Shown one piece after another: positions 10,522 through 21,451 of a stretch of DNA of 64,000 bases. Below the pieces are notes generated by a model that did not search any database, was not told the DNA's origin, and saw nothing but the letters and a program-made list of their open reading frames with translations. Numbering within the stretch: the stretch's first letter is position 1; every line of letters begins with the position of its first letter. Source of the stretch: Azorinus chamasolen (Eukaryota > Mollusca > Bivalvia > Cardiida > Solecurtidae); NCBI GenBank assembly GCA_963576725.1, contig OY755252.1:40862599-40926598 (forward strand), in the 5' to 3' direction. A program made the position numbers and the translations under genes.

Positions 10522-10554
10522 GTGAGCTTTATGACAACTTATATCTTGTCTAAT

Positions 10555-10894
10555 CCTTCCTCATAGAGATGCTATTGCAAACAGAGTAGACCCTGATCAC
10601 AAGAGCTGTCTGATCAGGGTTTGCTGTTTGCTTATGGAATTATACAGATCAGATCAGACAGTTTTTGTCTAAGCCAAAAATTTCCATTGAAAATTTTACA
10701 TTATAAATGTTAAAAGTTAATGAATGATCTGAATCTGCATTTTCATAGATGAAAAATCCTATAGATTGATATATAAAATAATATATGCACAGAGCTGCAT
10801 ATAAAAGGAATGTGAAGCTGCAAGTATTAAAAATACTAGGTTTACTCTGTTTGCAAGGGAGTGAAGAAGTGTTTTGTATGAGGGAAAGGGTTAA
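10555..10894 (+). mobile_element. Degenerate TTAA-B and MITE end
   Basis: B core with 5-prime TTCCTCATAGAGATGC (10555-10740), then an end piece CTCTGTTTGC..GGGAAAGGGTTAA (about 10830-10894). Confidence 0.55.
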
Positions 10895-11138
10895 CCCTTT
10901 TCCTGTTCTATGTTTATTACAAATTTCAATACCTACTGAATATTCATGGAGAAAATAATTATAATGAAATATGGAAGGTTGAAGACTGTAGCAATTTTAG
11001 AACGGAAAAAATCAGATCTTTCGAATTCCTTTAGCATACAGCAGACCCTGATCAGGCGGCTCCTATAGGAGCCATCTGATCTGGGTCTACTGTGTTTGCT
11101 GATGTGTGAAAACATGTTTATATGAGGGAAAGGGTTAA
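10891..11138 (-). mobile_element. TTAA-A MITE
   Basis: Full-length reverse A, sharing its left TTAA with the preceding fragment. Core GGCGGCTCCTATAGGAGCC. Confidence 0.9.
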
Positions 11139-11283
11139 AGAAATGATTCTGGTAAGTTTATAGATTTGGGTGAGAAATGATGACTTTTGCATCTGATTTA
11201 TATTTGTCGTTGAATATTGTTTAGAATGTAATTTGTGGAATTGGAAGATTTTACAAAATTGAGTACAAAGATAATTCCAGAGC

Positions 11284-11457
11284 AACAGATAAAAGTGTGT
11301 ACTCAAATACTGAAATCCTCAGTTCTCCATCAAACCCTATGTTGTGACCACTCTTTAGAATCATCTCTTCGAGAGTGGTCACAACATAGGGTTTGATGGA
11401 GAAATAAAGAAGTTATTCTTAAAAATGTTTTAATTTATGCATCTTATCTGGATCTCT
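11284..11457. mobile_element. HP-E element
   Basis: Hairpin CCATCAAACCCTATGTTGTG paired with CACAACATAGGGTTTGATGG. Ends TATCTGGATCTCT. Confidence 0.8.
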
Positions 11458-11490
11458 ATATATCTGTATGGAATTCTACAATAACCGAAC

Positions 11491-11671
11491 TGGGTCCATG
11501 CTTATAAAACTTTTAGTTGAGTTTGAGTTCATTCTCAAGTTTTTGATTGGTCAGATTTGAGCTTTGGCTCAAACCTGACCAATCAAAAGCTTGAGAACTC
11601 AAATCTGACCAATCAAAAGCCTGAGGACGATCAAAGACTCAACTAGAAAGCTTTATAAGCATGGACCCAGG
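11491..11671. mobile_element. HP-I fold-back element
   Basis: Same architecture as 478-654, including the duplicated arm segment, so that duplication predates the spread. Confidence 0.85.
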
Positions 11672-11994
11672 TCTTGATTCCTAACACCTTGGTGTTACGT
11701 GCAAACAGTTTACAAGTTTACAAAATCTCAGTAAACTATTGGCACGGCTGTGGCTAAAACAAGAGCTCACAGTTCAGTTTTGTGTAGACAAATCCTATCA
11801 GTTTCCGCTTCTTGTGCCAACATTCCAATTAACAGCATTATGTAGGCTGAATTGTGTAATTTGACTGAGGTATATATAACATACTGGCAGAGATCAAACA
11901 TTCCTTTGCAGGTTTCACAATAATAGGCTTTATTGTTTCTTCCGATTGTTCTAGATAATCGGGCTTCTTTCTATTTGAGTTGACTTTTCTTGCC
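11672..11994. other. Intronic sequence without recognised feature
   Basis: Nothing recognised between HP-I and the small TTAA element. Confidence 0.55.
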
Positions 11995-12045
11995 TTAACC
12001 CTTTTCCTGATTGGAGATGACTTTTGATGAACAGGGAAGGGTTAA
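11995..12045. mobile_element. 51-bp TTAA mini-element
   Basis: TTAACCCTTTTCC and GGGAAGGGTTAA ends enclose only about 26 bp; an internal-deletion derivative of TTAA-A/B. Confidence 0.75.
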
Positions 12046-12247
12046 AAGAAATACAGTAAGACATGCATTTAGCAGTAAGCCATTGCTTAGCAGACTCAAG
12101 ATCAGTGACTAGACAATGACTTGTTCATATTTATGTCCCCACAAACAAAGTTTGAAGGCGGGGGGGGGGGGGGGGGGGGTAACCCGGTATACTTGAATCA
12201 CCCTGATGGCCGGTCGGTTGGTCCATTCGTCTGCATTGGTAGTTTGT

Positions 12248-12412
12248 GTCTGATGAGGATATGCTCTGTTTGCTTATGACATAATGTAGATCTGATTTTA
12301 CAGTTTCTCTCATGGTGAAATATCCTGTGTTCATTTGCCATTGTAATAGAAATTCAGCTGATTATTATTCATGATGTCATTTTTTACATGAATATTTATA
12401 TGGTAAATTGTT
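12248..12412 (+). mobile_element. TTAA-B right part
   Basis: From the right arm of the core (GATGAGGATATGCTCTGTTT) to the TTACATGAATATTTATATGG end. The left half is replaced by the H2 fragment at 12130-12235. Confidence 0.65.
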
Positions 12413-12458
12413 AACATTGAAACAAGCAGATCATGGGTTGGTTACATCACTGGAACTG

Positions 12459-12633
12459 TTAACCTTTTCCCTCATATTGACGAGTTTTGACGACTGTAAA
12501 AGTCACTTTGTGAAACCATTGTGATAAATAGAGCATTTGCTTTTCCTTTTCTCTTGTTAATGCTCCTTTTCGGTAGATTTATTCAAAGAGGTTGGATCTA
12601 AAAACAGCGTATGAGGTAGGCCTAATGGGTTAA
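12459..12633 (+). mobile_element. TTAA-C MITE, core-deleted
   Basis: Normal ends, but the palindrome is cut to one arm (GAGCATTTGC directly joined to TTTTCCTTTTCTC). Confidence 0.85.
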
Positions 12634-12645
12634 AGATAAAAATTA

Positions 12646-12849
12646 CAGTAGAGCCTCACTAATGCGGCTACATAATTCATTAGCAGCAGTCTGTATAAGC
12701 AGGTGATTACTTAATGCTGGGCATAAGTAATGCAGAAAGCTTCTATAGGAGCTTTCAGCATAACTGCTGTCCTGCATTAAGCAACCACCTGCTTTAAAAA
12801 TCCAGAATTAAACTTTTTCAGAGTGGTTGTATTAGGTGAGACTTAACTG
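12646..12849. mobile_element. TA-D MITE
   Basis: CAGTAGAGCCTCACTAATGC start, near-palindromic body AGCTTCTATAGGAGCTTTC, TA flanks on both sides (12644-12645, 12850-12851). Confidence 0.85.
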
Positions 12850-13065
12850 TATTTTCAAAAAATACTAAGAGTTTATCTCTAGTATCATCATGTAGCCCCC
12901 CACTCCTTCTGAGTGGTGAGAAATGTGGGCTAGGTAAGCTAAGGTTACTCTTTGCATGCTAGCAAACTGTTTGGATCCAGGTGAGATACTGTGTTGGATG
13001 GTTAGTAACTCTGCATCTCTTCAGTATCACATTGTTTGACACAGTGATTGTATTACTAAAGAGAG

Positions 13066-13312
13066 TTAACCATTTCCCTAATGAATGTGTAGTAACAGAT
13101 ATTGATATGAATATTAATTAGCTGAATTTTTTATACTGGCATTATGACCAAGGGAAATATTTTACTGTGGCAGAAACTGTAGAATAAAATTATATCTGTT
13201 ATCTCACAGGCAAATGGAGCAGATCCTGATCAGATATTTGGCTATAGGAGCCATCTGGCCTGGATCTACCCTGTTTTCAAAGGTGTAAAGGTTTTTATTT
13301 GACATAAAGTGT
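13066..13312 (-). mobile_element. TTAA-B MITE (decayed)
   Basis: GTTAACCATTTCCCTAATGA start; core TTTGGCTATAGGAGCCATC; weak right end. Confidence 0.7.
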
Positions 13313-13618
13313 TGAAAGGGGCGGGGGGTACTTCAGAAGTGCAGCACTTTTGCTGCTGATGTGTACTTAGTGCGCACAGAGAGATGCTGAGATTGGGCCA
13401 ACTGATTTCATGGAGTCCAACTGAGAAAGATTTTCAGAATTTTGATTGCTAGGAATTTCAAGAACGTCATTTTCTTTATAGAAGTATGTTTTCTGCTCTG
13501 TTGAAGAATTTCCCAGTTTGCATCTTTGTCAATGATGTAAAGATATCAAAATGGTGCCAATTTGATTTATTCAACTTTATACTCTCATGAAGAAAGGAGA
13601 TTAGGGGTGTCTGAATAC
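13313..13618. other. Intronic sequence without recognised feature
   Basis: G-rich start (GGGGCGGGGGG), otherwise nothing recognised. Confidence 0.55.
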
Positions 13619-13871
13619 TTATCCCTTACCCTGTTCTATATTTATTCCAAATTTCAATTCCTACCGAACATTCATGGGCAAAATAGTTAAAAACGAAATA
13701 TGGAAGGTGGTATGTTTAGCCTTTTTAGAAACTTGAAAGAAACAGATCTATCAAATTCCATTAGCAAACAGAGTAGACCCTGATCAAACGGCTCCTCTAG
13801 GAGCCATCTGATCTGGGGCTTCTCTGTTTGCAAATTTGTTATAAAGCGTTTATATGAAGGAAAGGGTTATG
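13619..13871 (-). mobile_element. TTAA-A MITE
   Basis: Reverse A, core AACGGCTCCTCTAGGAGCC, end AAGGAAAGGGTTA. Confidence 0.85.
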
Positions 13872-13984
13872 GTAATTAGAGTATATATTGCATGGATGGA
13901 AAATGGTTTGGTGTAACATAACAACTAGCTTGCAGGTAAATCGTTAGTCATTGTCCAATGACTATTCTTCAAACTACGAAGTAG

Positions 13985-14412
13985 CTTCATCCTTTACCAC
14001 ATGAATTTCATGTTGCAAATAATGACCTATGAATATTAATTAGCTAAATTGTTATTATGGCATTAGGAACGAGGGAATATTTTATCATGGCAGAAACTGT
14101 AGAATCTTATACATAGTATATATTATTTCTTTAATAAATAGAATAGACTCTGATCAGAGAGTTCATACAGTAGCTGTCTGATCTGGATAGACTCTGATCA
14201 GAGAGTTCATACAGTAGCTGTCTGATCTGGATCTACTCTGATCAGAGAGTTCATACAGTAGCTGTCTGATATGGATCTACTCTGATCAGAGAGTTCATAC
14301 AGTAGCTGTCTGATCTGAATCTACTCTGATCAGAGAGTTCATACAGTAGCTGTCTGATCTGGATCTACTCTGTTTGTAAAGGTGCCAAAAGGCTTCTGTA
14401 AGAGATATTAGG
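13985..14412 (-). mobile_element. TTAA-B with fivefold core amplification
   Basis: Reverse B whose palindromic core (TCTGATCAGAGAGTTCATAC..CTGTCTGATCTGGAT) is repeated five times in tandem as 44-bp units, about 14148-14370. Confidence 0.8.
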
Positions 14413-14754
14413 GATAAGAAACATGAATGAGTGGTAAATGTCTGTTTTGATAATTTGTAAGTCTTTGTTGATGAGAATGTTGGGGGTTGTGAATGGGAAA
14501 TCCAGCTCATTCCAGAACTGATGACTTATCAGTGACTTAGACTGTGTTTATGTTTAGTATGTTTTGGATGATGTTTTGGAAACTTTGGCAAATAGTTTGG
14601 ATCCAGTTGAGATGGCAGGTAACTTCTCATCTCATTAGGATCCAAAATGGTTGACACGCTGATAATTTTTAAAAGAAACAGATTTTTTTTTTCTTCAGAA
14701 TTGACATCGACATTTTCTGTTGACATGAATTTTCTCCGCATTGCAAGCCAATGG

Positions 14755-14999
14755 TTAACCCTTTCCTCCATAAATAATCATTTTCACACCTTTGTAAACA
14801 GTACACCCAGTTTAGATGGCTTCTGAAGGAGCGGCCTGATCAGGGTCTGCTCTGTTTGCTTATGGAATAATTTGAATGTTATTCTAGTTTCTGAAATGGA
14901 CAAAATTTCCCTTGTTTACATACCATTATGAAATTGCAGTCAGTGATTATTCATGAAGTGGTAGATTCTTGGATAATTATTCATGAGGTAAAGGGTTAA
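14755..14999 (+). mobile_element. TTAA-B MITE
   Basis: TTAACCCTTTCCTCCATAAA to TTCATGAGGTAAAGGGTTAA; core GGCTTCTGAAGGAGCGGCC. Confidence 0.9.
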
Positions 15000-15026
15000 A
15001 GCAAGTACAGAAAATGACTGGAAATA

Positions 15027-15720
15027 GTTATGTCAGCTACAACACAGTTAGTTATACCATCCCACAACAGTTAGTTATACCAGCCACAACACAGTTAGTT
15101 ATACCAGCCAGGGGTGGCGAAATCAAACGTCCGTATTGTCCGTGTTGTCCCAAAGCCATAACGGACAAGTGAAATTTTATAGGTTTTTGTTATTAATTTA
15201 ATCATACGGACAAGTAGGAAATAGCTTTTAACAAATCATCAAAATAAGATTTCGCCACCCCTGCCAGCCACATCATAGTTATACCAGCCACAACATAGTT
15301 AGTTATACCAGCCACAACACAGTTAGTTATACCAGCCACAACATAGTTATACCACCCCACAACACAGTTAGTTATACCATCCACAACACAGTTATACCAC
15401 CCACAGCACAGTTAGTTATTCCACCTACAACAAAGTTATACCATCCCACAACAAAGTTAGTTATTCCACCTTCAACAAAGTTATACCATCCCCCCAACAC
15501 AGTTAGTTTTTCCACCTACAAAAATTTTAGTAATACCAACCACAACAAAGACAGTTACACCACCCACAACAAAGTTAGTTATACCACCCACAACAAAGAC
15601 AGTTATACCACCTACAATAAAGTTAGTTATACCACCCCACAACAAAGTTAGTTATACTACCTTCAACCAACCACAGTAAAGTTAATTCTGTCACTCAAAA
15701 CAAAGTTATACCATCCACAA
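15027..15720. repeat. Minisatellite, about 24 bp unit
   Basis: ACAACACAGTTAGTTATACC AGCC-type units, degrading towards the right (CACCTACAACAAAGTTATACC). Interrupted by the MITE at 15109-15263. Confidence 0.85.
15109..15263. mobile_element. hAT-like MITE inside minisatellite
   Basis: CAGGGGTGGCGAAATC and GATTTCGCCACCCCTG inverted ends, with CCAGC direct repeats on both sides (15104-15108, 15264-15268), though CCAGC is also part of the satellite unit. Confidence 0.8.
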
Positions 15721-15724
15721 GTAA

Positions 15725-15980
15725 ACCCATAAACTTTTACATTATGGATACGCCCTTTAAAGCTTTTGCAAACAGAGTAGATGCAGATCAGACCCCTGTT
15801 GCTGTATGAGCTGTCTGATCAGTGTCTTCTGTTTGCTAATCAAACTACATGTATATAGATGTAATTGTACGGTTTCTGTCATAGATAGAATGCCACTGTA
15901 TACCATTATATAAATTCAGCTGATTGATATTCATGCTTTCATTGTTTCTTGTCTGAATATTCATCAGGTAAAGGCTTAAA
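15725..15980 (+). mobile_element. TTAA-B MITE (decayed)
   Basis: Left end weak; GCAAACAGAGTAGATGCAGATC core start; TATTCATCAGGTAAAGGCTTAA end. It lies 150 bp before the activation-segment exon. Confidence 0.7.
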
Positions 15981-16129
15981 TATTGGTAACTACATTGGCT
16001 GTAATCTGTATGTCAAGTCTGTCTGCATCAAAACATGGATTTGACTGAAAAATAATGCACATTGCCAAAATCTGGCTGTAACTACAGTTCTAACTCTTGT
16101 GTGAATTTTAAGAAATTCTTGTTTTTCAG

Positions 16130-16259
16130 AAACGGGATGAAAGGAATGTCAAGAAAACAGACATTCGATTAATAGACTTTGGGTCGGCCACTTTCGACCA
16201 TGAACACCACAGTACCATCGTCTCTACGCGGCATTACAGGGCACCTGAGGTCATTCTAG
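16130..16259 (+). CDS. CLK kinase exon, activation segment (DFG to RAPEVIL)
   Basis: 130 bp, phase 0 in, one base out. It encodes [14 protein letters not shown], then [14 protein letters not shown], then [15 protein letters not shown]. The metal-binding DFG Asp is at 16175-16177. The sequence from DFGSAT to [10 protein letters not shown] is nearly invariant in CLKs. Acceptor TTGTTTTTCAG, donor GTAAGT. The following intron is 11.7 kb, the longest in the gene here, and contains the hAT relic, the LINE tail and about 25 MITEs. Confidence 0.97.
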
Positions 16260-16292
16260 GTAAGTTGAGAATGCCTAGTGTGTACACCTATG

Positions 16293-16726
16293 CTAACCAT
16301 TTCCCTCAGATAAACATTTTTTTCATGCCTTTCCAAACAGCGTAAACCCAGATGAGACAGGAGCTGTCTGATCAGGGACTGCTGTTTAACTTACGGAATG
16401 ACATAGATTTGATTGTACATTCTTGTGCAATTTATAAAAATTAACCCTTTCCCTCATGTAAACGTGTTTTCACGCATTTGCAAACAGAGTAGACCCAGAT
16501 CAGACGGCTCCTAGAGGAGCCGTCTGATCAGGGTCTGCTCTGTTTACTAATAGAATTTGATAGATCTGTTTCTTTAGTTCTAAAATGGCTGCAAGGTTCC
16601 ACCTTCCATATTTCATTGTAACTGTTTTGTATTGAAATTTGGAATAAACATAGAACAGGGAAAGGGTTAAATTACTATTGATGCTGTCATTATTTCTCAC
16701 AGGAGTATTGATGGAGTAAAGGGGGT
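16293..16726 (+). mobile_element. TTAA-B interrupted by TTAA-A
   Basis: B body 16293-16440 stops at AATTTATAAAAA. Its right end ATTACTATTGATGCTGTCAT..GGAGTAAAGGG continues after the A copy. Confidence 0.8.
16441..16670 (+). mobile_element. TTAA-A MITE nested in TTAA-B
   Basis: Complete A with perfect core AGACGGCTCCTAGAGGAGCC GTCT. Removing it and one TTAA restores the B sequence AAAAATTAAATTACTATTG. Confidence 0.95.
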
Positions 16727-17002
16727 ACATGATTGACCATTCAACATTGAAAACTCAGCTTTGAAAGAGTCAAACATACTGTACTTTGTCATGTTATCTC
16801 TAACACATGATACATTTTATAACATAACTCCTGCTTCAATGAACTAAAGTGTTCTAGCTTGTTGCAATCAGTTTCCAGTTTATTGTTAGTTGTGGAAAGT
16901 CTATGATTTTGATGTAGATGATTGGAATAGAAAGATTTCTTAACCTTTTCCCTAATGAATATTTATACATGAATTAATCACTTGATGAATATTCATGAAC
17001 TC

Positions 17003-17520
17003 TTTACTCCATAAATACGCCTTACCCCACCTTTACAAACGGAGTAGACCCAGATGAGACGGTTCCTGTAGGACTTATCTGACATGGGTCTGCTCTATGT
17101 ATGATATAATACGGATATAATTCTAGAGTTTCTGGCTCTGCCATAGCCAAGACTTCCTGTGTCAATATTCTATTATAACATGTGTGTTCGTCTGTCGTCG
17201 TCGACAAATACCACGGCTTCACTCAGTCAAATTGAGTCTGTGTGTCCGAAAGTGACTGGTCAGTCCGATTTGGGCACGGAAGTAGCGTCCACAGGTTGGA
17301 CATCTGAAGTCGGTCACTATAGTTGATGTGCCTGCAGCAGCCCTAGTTTTACGTGCAGCACGCTTGTCCTGTGCAGATTATAATAATGTCAGTTATTATA
17401 ACATAATACGGATATGATTGTACAGTTTCTGGCTCTGCCATAGCCAAGATTTGCTGTGTCAATATGCTATTATAACAGTTAATCTAATTAGTATTGATGA
17501 TGTCATGAGTAAAGGGTTAA
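17003..17520 (+). mobile_element. TTAA-B carrying a LINE-tail insertion
   Basis: B from ACTCCATAAATACGCC to GAGTAAAGGGTTAA. A 75-bp B segment is present twice (17106-17180, 17403-17477) on either side of 17181-17402. Confidence 0.8.
17181..17402 (-). mobile_element. LINE 3-prime tail fragment with C2H2 finger
   Basis: Minus-strand frame 17377-17219 reads SAQDKRAARKTRAAAG, then FRCPTCGRYFRAQIGLTSH, then FRTHR, then stop, followed by a CGTCGACGACGACAG-rich tail. CPxCGRxFRAxIGLxSHxRTH with a basic lead-in is a finger I associate with the C-terminal end of invertebrate non-LTR retrotransposons (recalled, not searched). Only the last about 52 codons and the 3-prime UTR are present, as expected for 5-prime truncation. 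Confidence 0.7.
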
Positions 17521-17683
17521 CTTATTTTTTCGAAGGGAATGTTTGGCTTGGACAAAAACAGTATGATCAGATCTACCGGTATATAATTCAGTAAGCAAAC
17601 GGTAGACCCTGATCAGACGGCTCCTACAGGAGCTATTTGATCTTGATCTACTCTGTTTGCAAAGGTGTTAATATTAGGAGAGT
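17517..17683 (-). mobile_element. TTAA-B fragment
   Basis: Core GACGGCTCCTACAGGAGC with a shortened left part; bounded by TTAA on both sides. Confidence 0.65.
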
Positions 17684-17727
17684 TAACACAGCCATGTTAC
17701 ATGATGTAATTTATATGTCAAAATAGC

Positions 17728-17919
17728 TAACCCTTTGAATAAGGGAAACAAGTATATTGTCAAATGCAAACAATGTGACCCAGATCAATGGGTACCTAGA
17801 GGAGTCCTCTAATCAGGTTCTGCACCATTTTTGAATCAAAAATCCTCCTAGAAAATTTACCTTTATACAAATAGACTCTGTCATAAAACATTTTGATAGT
17901 TCAGCACTCGAAGGGTTAA
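17728..17919 (+). mobile_element. TTAA-G MITE
   Basis: CTAACCCTTTGAATAAGG start, AATGTGACCCAGATCAATGG core, CAGCACTCGAAGGGTTAA end. Confidence 0.7.
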
Positions 17920-18231
17920 TTTACCTGTGGAGATTTGCTTCCTAGATTTTATTGCTGATTAACTGCAGCAGTGTTGGTGCCATCTGTACCACTAGGGCAT
18001 GTGTGCATGGAATTGGTTGTTCCTACACCACAGGGGCCTGTCTGGTTGTAATTATCAGGCATAATTAGATAACCTTTGCCAGCAGTTTGCATCCAGATGA
18101 GACTGGAAGTGATTTTGCATCTCCAGGATCTTCAAACTGTTACACACTGGCTGATACTCTTGCTGAACAGAAATTGAACATGTGTGTGCTTTTGAGATTT
18201 GAAGTAGATAATTAAAAAAAATAATTGTAGA

Positions 18232-18458
18232 TTAACCCTTTCCCCCTTAAATACGCCTTTATATATTTCTGTAAAAGTCACTTTTTGGAACCATTGTGAT
18301 AAATAGAGCATTTGCTCCATAGGAGCAAATGCTCTACTTATCACGGTGGTTTCAAAACTACACAATTCCAACATTTTCCTTTTCTCTAGTAAATGCTCCT
18401 TTTGGGTAGATTTATTCAGAGTTTGGGGCTAAAAATAGCCTATGAGGGAATGGGTTAA
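18232..18458 (+). mobile_element. TTAA-C MITE
   Basis: Core GAGCATTTGCTCCATAGGAG CAAATGCTC; ends TTAACCCTTTCCCCC and GGGAATGGGTTAA. Confidence 0.9.
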
Positions 18459-18504
18459 AGATTGTTAGTGTAGTAAGGGTTATTCACTAATTGGCTCGTT
18501 ACTC

Positions 18505-18668
18505 TGGCTGTTTACTTCATGGATGTTTATGTAACAACGATATTTATAAAGCATCTAACATACAAGCAATGAACTAGGCAGACCTTGATCAGTCAGTTCC
18601 TACAGATCCATCTGATCTGGGTCTACTCTGTTTGCAAGGGTGTTGAAAGGCTTTTAAGTAATGGGCTA
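18505..18668 (-). mobile_element. TTAA-B fragment
   Basis: Right part of a reverse B with core GATCAGTCAGTTCCTACAG; internal deletion. Confidence 0.6.
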
Positions 18669-18753
18669 GTCTGCTTTTCAATGTACTGTTTGATACATGC
18701 ACCTTCCATAGAACTGCACTAATGTGTATTATTGAAAAGTAAAGATAATAGTC

Positions 18754-18964
18754 TTCACCCATTACCTGTTAGACACCATCTGATGCATTTGCAGAGTAGA
18801 TCAAGATCAGTCTGCTCCTATAGAAGCTCCCTGATCAGGGTCTGCTCATTTCGCTTATGGAATGATAAAGGTCCGATTCCACAGTTTCTGCCCTGTGTTC
18901 AAGTACTTATTAATGTTCATAGTGCCAGTATATCTGATATGAATATTCATGGAGTAAAGGGTTA
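18754..18964 (+). mobile_element. TTAA-B MITE
   Basis: CACCCATTACCTGTTAGAC start to TTCATGGAGTAAAGGGTTA, directly abutting an A copy. Confidence 0.75.
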
Positions 18965-19211
18965 CCCATTACCCTGTTCCTTCACATGAACAACTTTTCA
19001 AGCATTTGCAAAAAGAGTAGACCCAGATCAGATGGCTCCTGCAGGAGCCGTCTGATCAGGATCTGCTCTGTTGGCTATTAGAATCTTTTTCTTCAGTTTT
19101 TAAAATGGCTACAATGTTCCACCTTCCATATTTCATTATAACTATTTTGTCCATGAATATTCAGTAGGTATTGAAATTTGGAATAAACATAGAACTGGGA
19201 ACCAGGGTTAA
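18961..19211 (+). mobile_element. TTAA-A MITE
   Basis: Core GATGGCTCCTGCAGGAGCC; right end GAACCAGGGTTAA. Confidence 0.85.
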
Positions 19212-19339
19212 TGTGGAATGCTGCTTTAGTAGTTAGTTCTTCTTTGTTTCATCTATTCTCTTGATATAAGTCATAAAAACGTAATATTGGCAGACAGGAG
19301 CAATAAATGAAGAGTTGATTGTTTATCAGAATGTTAATG

Positions 19340-19525
19340 ATTAACACTTAGTATACTGAATTTTCTAAATGGAATGGTCCATCATCATTTAATGATAAAA
19401 GAGTCCATTCAGTGAGTATGAAAGGGTATATATGTAATGTCATTATGATGTGAGTGGATTTTGAATGACAAACTCTGTAGACATTCATCAGAGGGTTCCT
19501 AGAGGGTCTTCATTGTTAGCAGATG
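19340..19525. mobile_element. TTAA-G, decayed
   Basis: TTAACACTTAGTATACTGAA and AATGGAATGGTCC are G landmarks; the core is partly lost. Confidence 0.55.
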
Positions 19526-19552
19526 TCAGTATACACATTGTTTCGCAGTCAG

Positions 19553-20937
19553 CAGGGCTCAACAGTAACTTTTGGAACCACTTGTCCAGTCGGGCTAGTA
19601 ACTGCTAGGTCTACTTGTCCTGACCAGAAAGACACTTGTCATGACTTGATAGAAATATCTACTGTTAAAATATAACTCAATAAACTATGCATTTATTTGG
19701 TTTGTAATTTTAGATGCGAAAATAAAACGAAACATCTTTCAATGGCTTGGTTATGACTTAACCCTTTTAAGTTTCAACAGACAGACTCAATTCATGGGCT
19801 GTAAACAGGGCTCTGGATAAGAGAGAGAAAAAGAGTAAGCCACACAATTTCCACATTTTCTCACACATTTCAGCATAAAGTCCTATGATGTTACTACTCA
19901 GAAGTGTCCCTAAGAGCATATCCTTATGAGTAATGACACCATAGGGTTTAATCCAGAGACAGATTTTTTAGTTTTTTTAAATACCTCTTTTATCTGGAGC
20001 TCTGTTTACAAACAAAAAACTTCCATTTCTTAATATGACTGTATCAACTCAAAAATCTGACTGTCTTCGGAAAGAACTACAACCTGTTACAAAGCTGGAG
20101 CCGCTTAATTTTGCATATTTCTGACACTGTTCGCAAAACATCACCTCTTTAGACTCGTTGTATTAAAACAAGCCAGTCATACTCTTCCAGCCACTTGGGA
20201 ACAAATATACGTTTTCTCTTTTTTATACTCCTTTTAAGTAGCATTTCTTCCTTTAATTTGGGTTTATTGCTACAGTCAGTAGACTCGGTACTGTCCTTTT
20301 TCGAACCCGTAAATCCAAACTTGGAAAGCGACATTACGAATCGCGTGCCATTCAACCGTGAATAAGGTAAACAAACACTAGTCGATTGACGATGTCGTTA
20401 ACTTTTACTTTGAAACATAGTTCAATAAACTTCTAATTCTAATCCATTGAGTCAAAAATGTTTACGGGCATAAATATGGATGTAGATAACTAACCTTGCT
20501 GTGTTAAAAAATCGCAACTTATATCTGTGAAATGTCGTACATGTATGCAAATAATTACCGGAAACAAAAAGCAGAAAAACTCGACTGGTTCCAACTTTTT
20601 TATTAGCAGCGTGCTTTACCTTATTACGATGTACTATTACCAGTCTACAAAGCTATTCTAGCCGATAACGGACGAGGTGTGCTGAATAGTCTCACGCATG
20701 CGCGATAGGTTATCTCGGTACTTCCTTGTAAACAAACTGGGGCTGTTTGACGTTTCGGCAAAATCCATTTCACCAGTAAACGATTTTCATGTTTAACGAA
20801 CTAATGATGATAAGACTTTACAGAAAATTGGTTTGAGATCTACTTGCCACGTCGGACTGCTAGATACAGGTTTTTATTGTCCGGACCTAAATTTTGATTG
20901 TCCCGGGCAGTCGGACTACCGTTACTGTCGAGCCCTG
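19553..20937 (-). mobile_element. Decayed hAT element with transposase remnants
   Basis: Inverted ends CAGGGCTCAACAGTAAC and GTTACTGTCGAGCCCTG, flanked by identical CAGTCAG (19546-19552, 20938-20944), near the 8-bp duplication expected of hAT. On the minus strand, 20355-20149 encodes a short start with KRKRIFVPKWLEEYDWLV. After a +1 shift, 20156-20049 reads EVMFCEQCQKYAK, then FVTGCSSFRRQSDF, then stop. This order (W..E..PWL, MFCxxCxKY, F..GC..FR) matches the N-terminal zinc finger of hAT-derived proteins. The catalytic domain is absent, so the copy is dead. An HP-E-like element is nested at 19806-20003. Confidence 0.8.
19806..20003. mobile_element. HP-E-like element nested in hAT relic
   Basis: CAGGGCTCTGGATAAGAG start, CTTTTATCTGGAGCTCTG end, internal hairpin GTCCTATGATGTTAC / GTAATGACACCATAGGG. 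Confidence 0.75.
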
Positions 20938-21088
20938 CAGTCAGAGGGCAAGATGAATATGTACAGTTGTTATTGTTTAGTATAGGAAGGTCAGATTTGT
21001 TATTGAGGTGCATAAACAAGTAGGTGGGGATGAAATTTGTCAGCCTGGAAGAAGTCTTTCCAATACAGTCATATGAAAAGGCAAAACC

Positions 21089-21313
21089 TTAACTCTTTCC
21101 CAGTTTAATGACATTATGAATATTTATAAGCTGAATTTTAAGAATGACATGAACACAGGATGTTTTGGTATTAGAGGAAACTGTGGAGTCTGTTCTATTA
21201 TAATTTCATAGGCAAAACAGAACTGATCAGATGTCTCCTACAGGAGCTGTCTGATCTGGGTCCACTCTGTTTGCAAAAGTGTCAGAAAGGGTTTAAATGA
21301 GGGAAAGGGTTAA
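21089..21313 (-). mobile_element. TTAA-B/A MITE
   Basis: TTAACTCTTTCCCAGTTTAA to GAGGGAAAGGGTTAA; core GTCTCCTACAGGAGCTGTC. Confidence 0.8.
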
Positions 21314-21451
21314 TGCTTCTGTCCAATCTTCATCAAACTTGGAATTAATGTTAATAAGCATAATGTCTTGGGTCATGTAACCAGTCTCATCTTAACTAAT
21401 ATCTTGGTCACAAGAGTGGGTGGGTGTGTTTTGTGTTAGTTTGGCATTCTT

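Noticed and set aside
15202..15384. Minus-strand repeat protein (VVAGITN units)
   Set aside because: It is a translated minisatellite.
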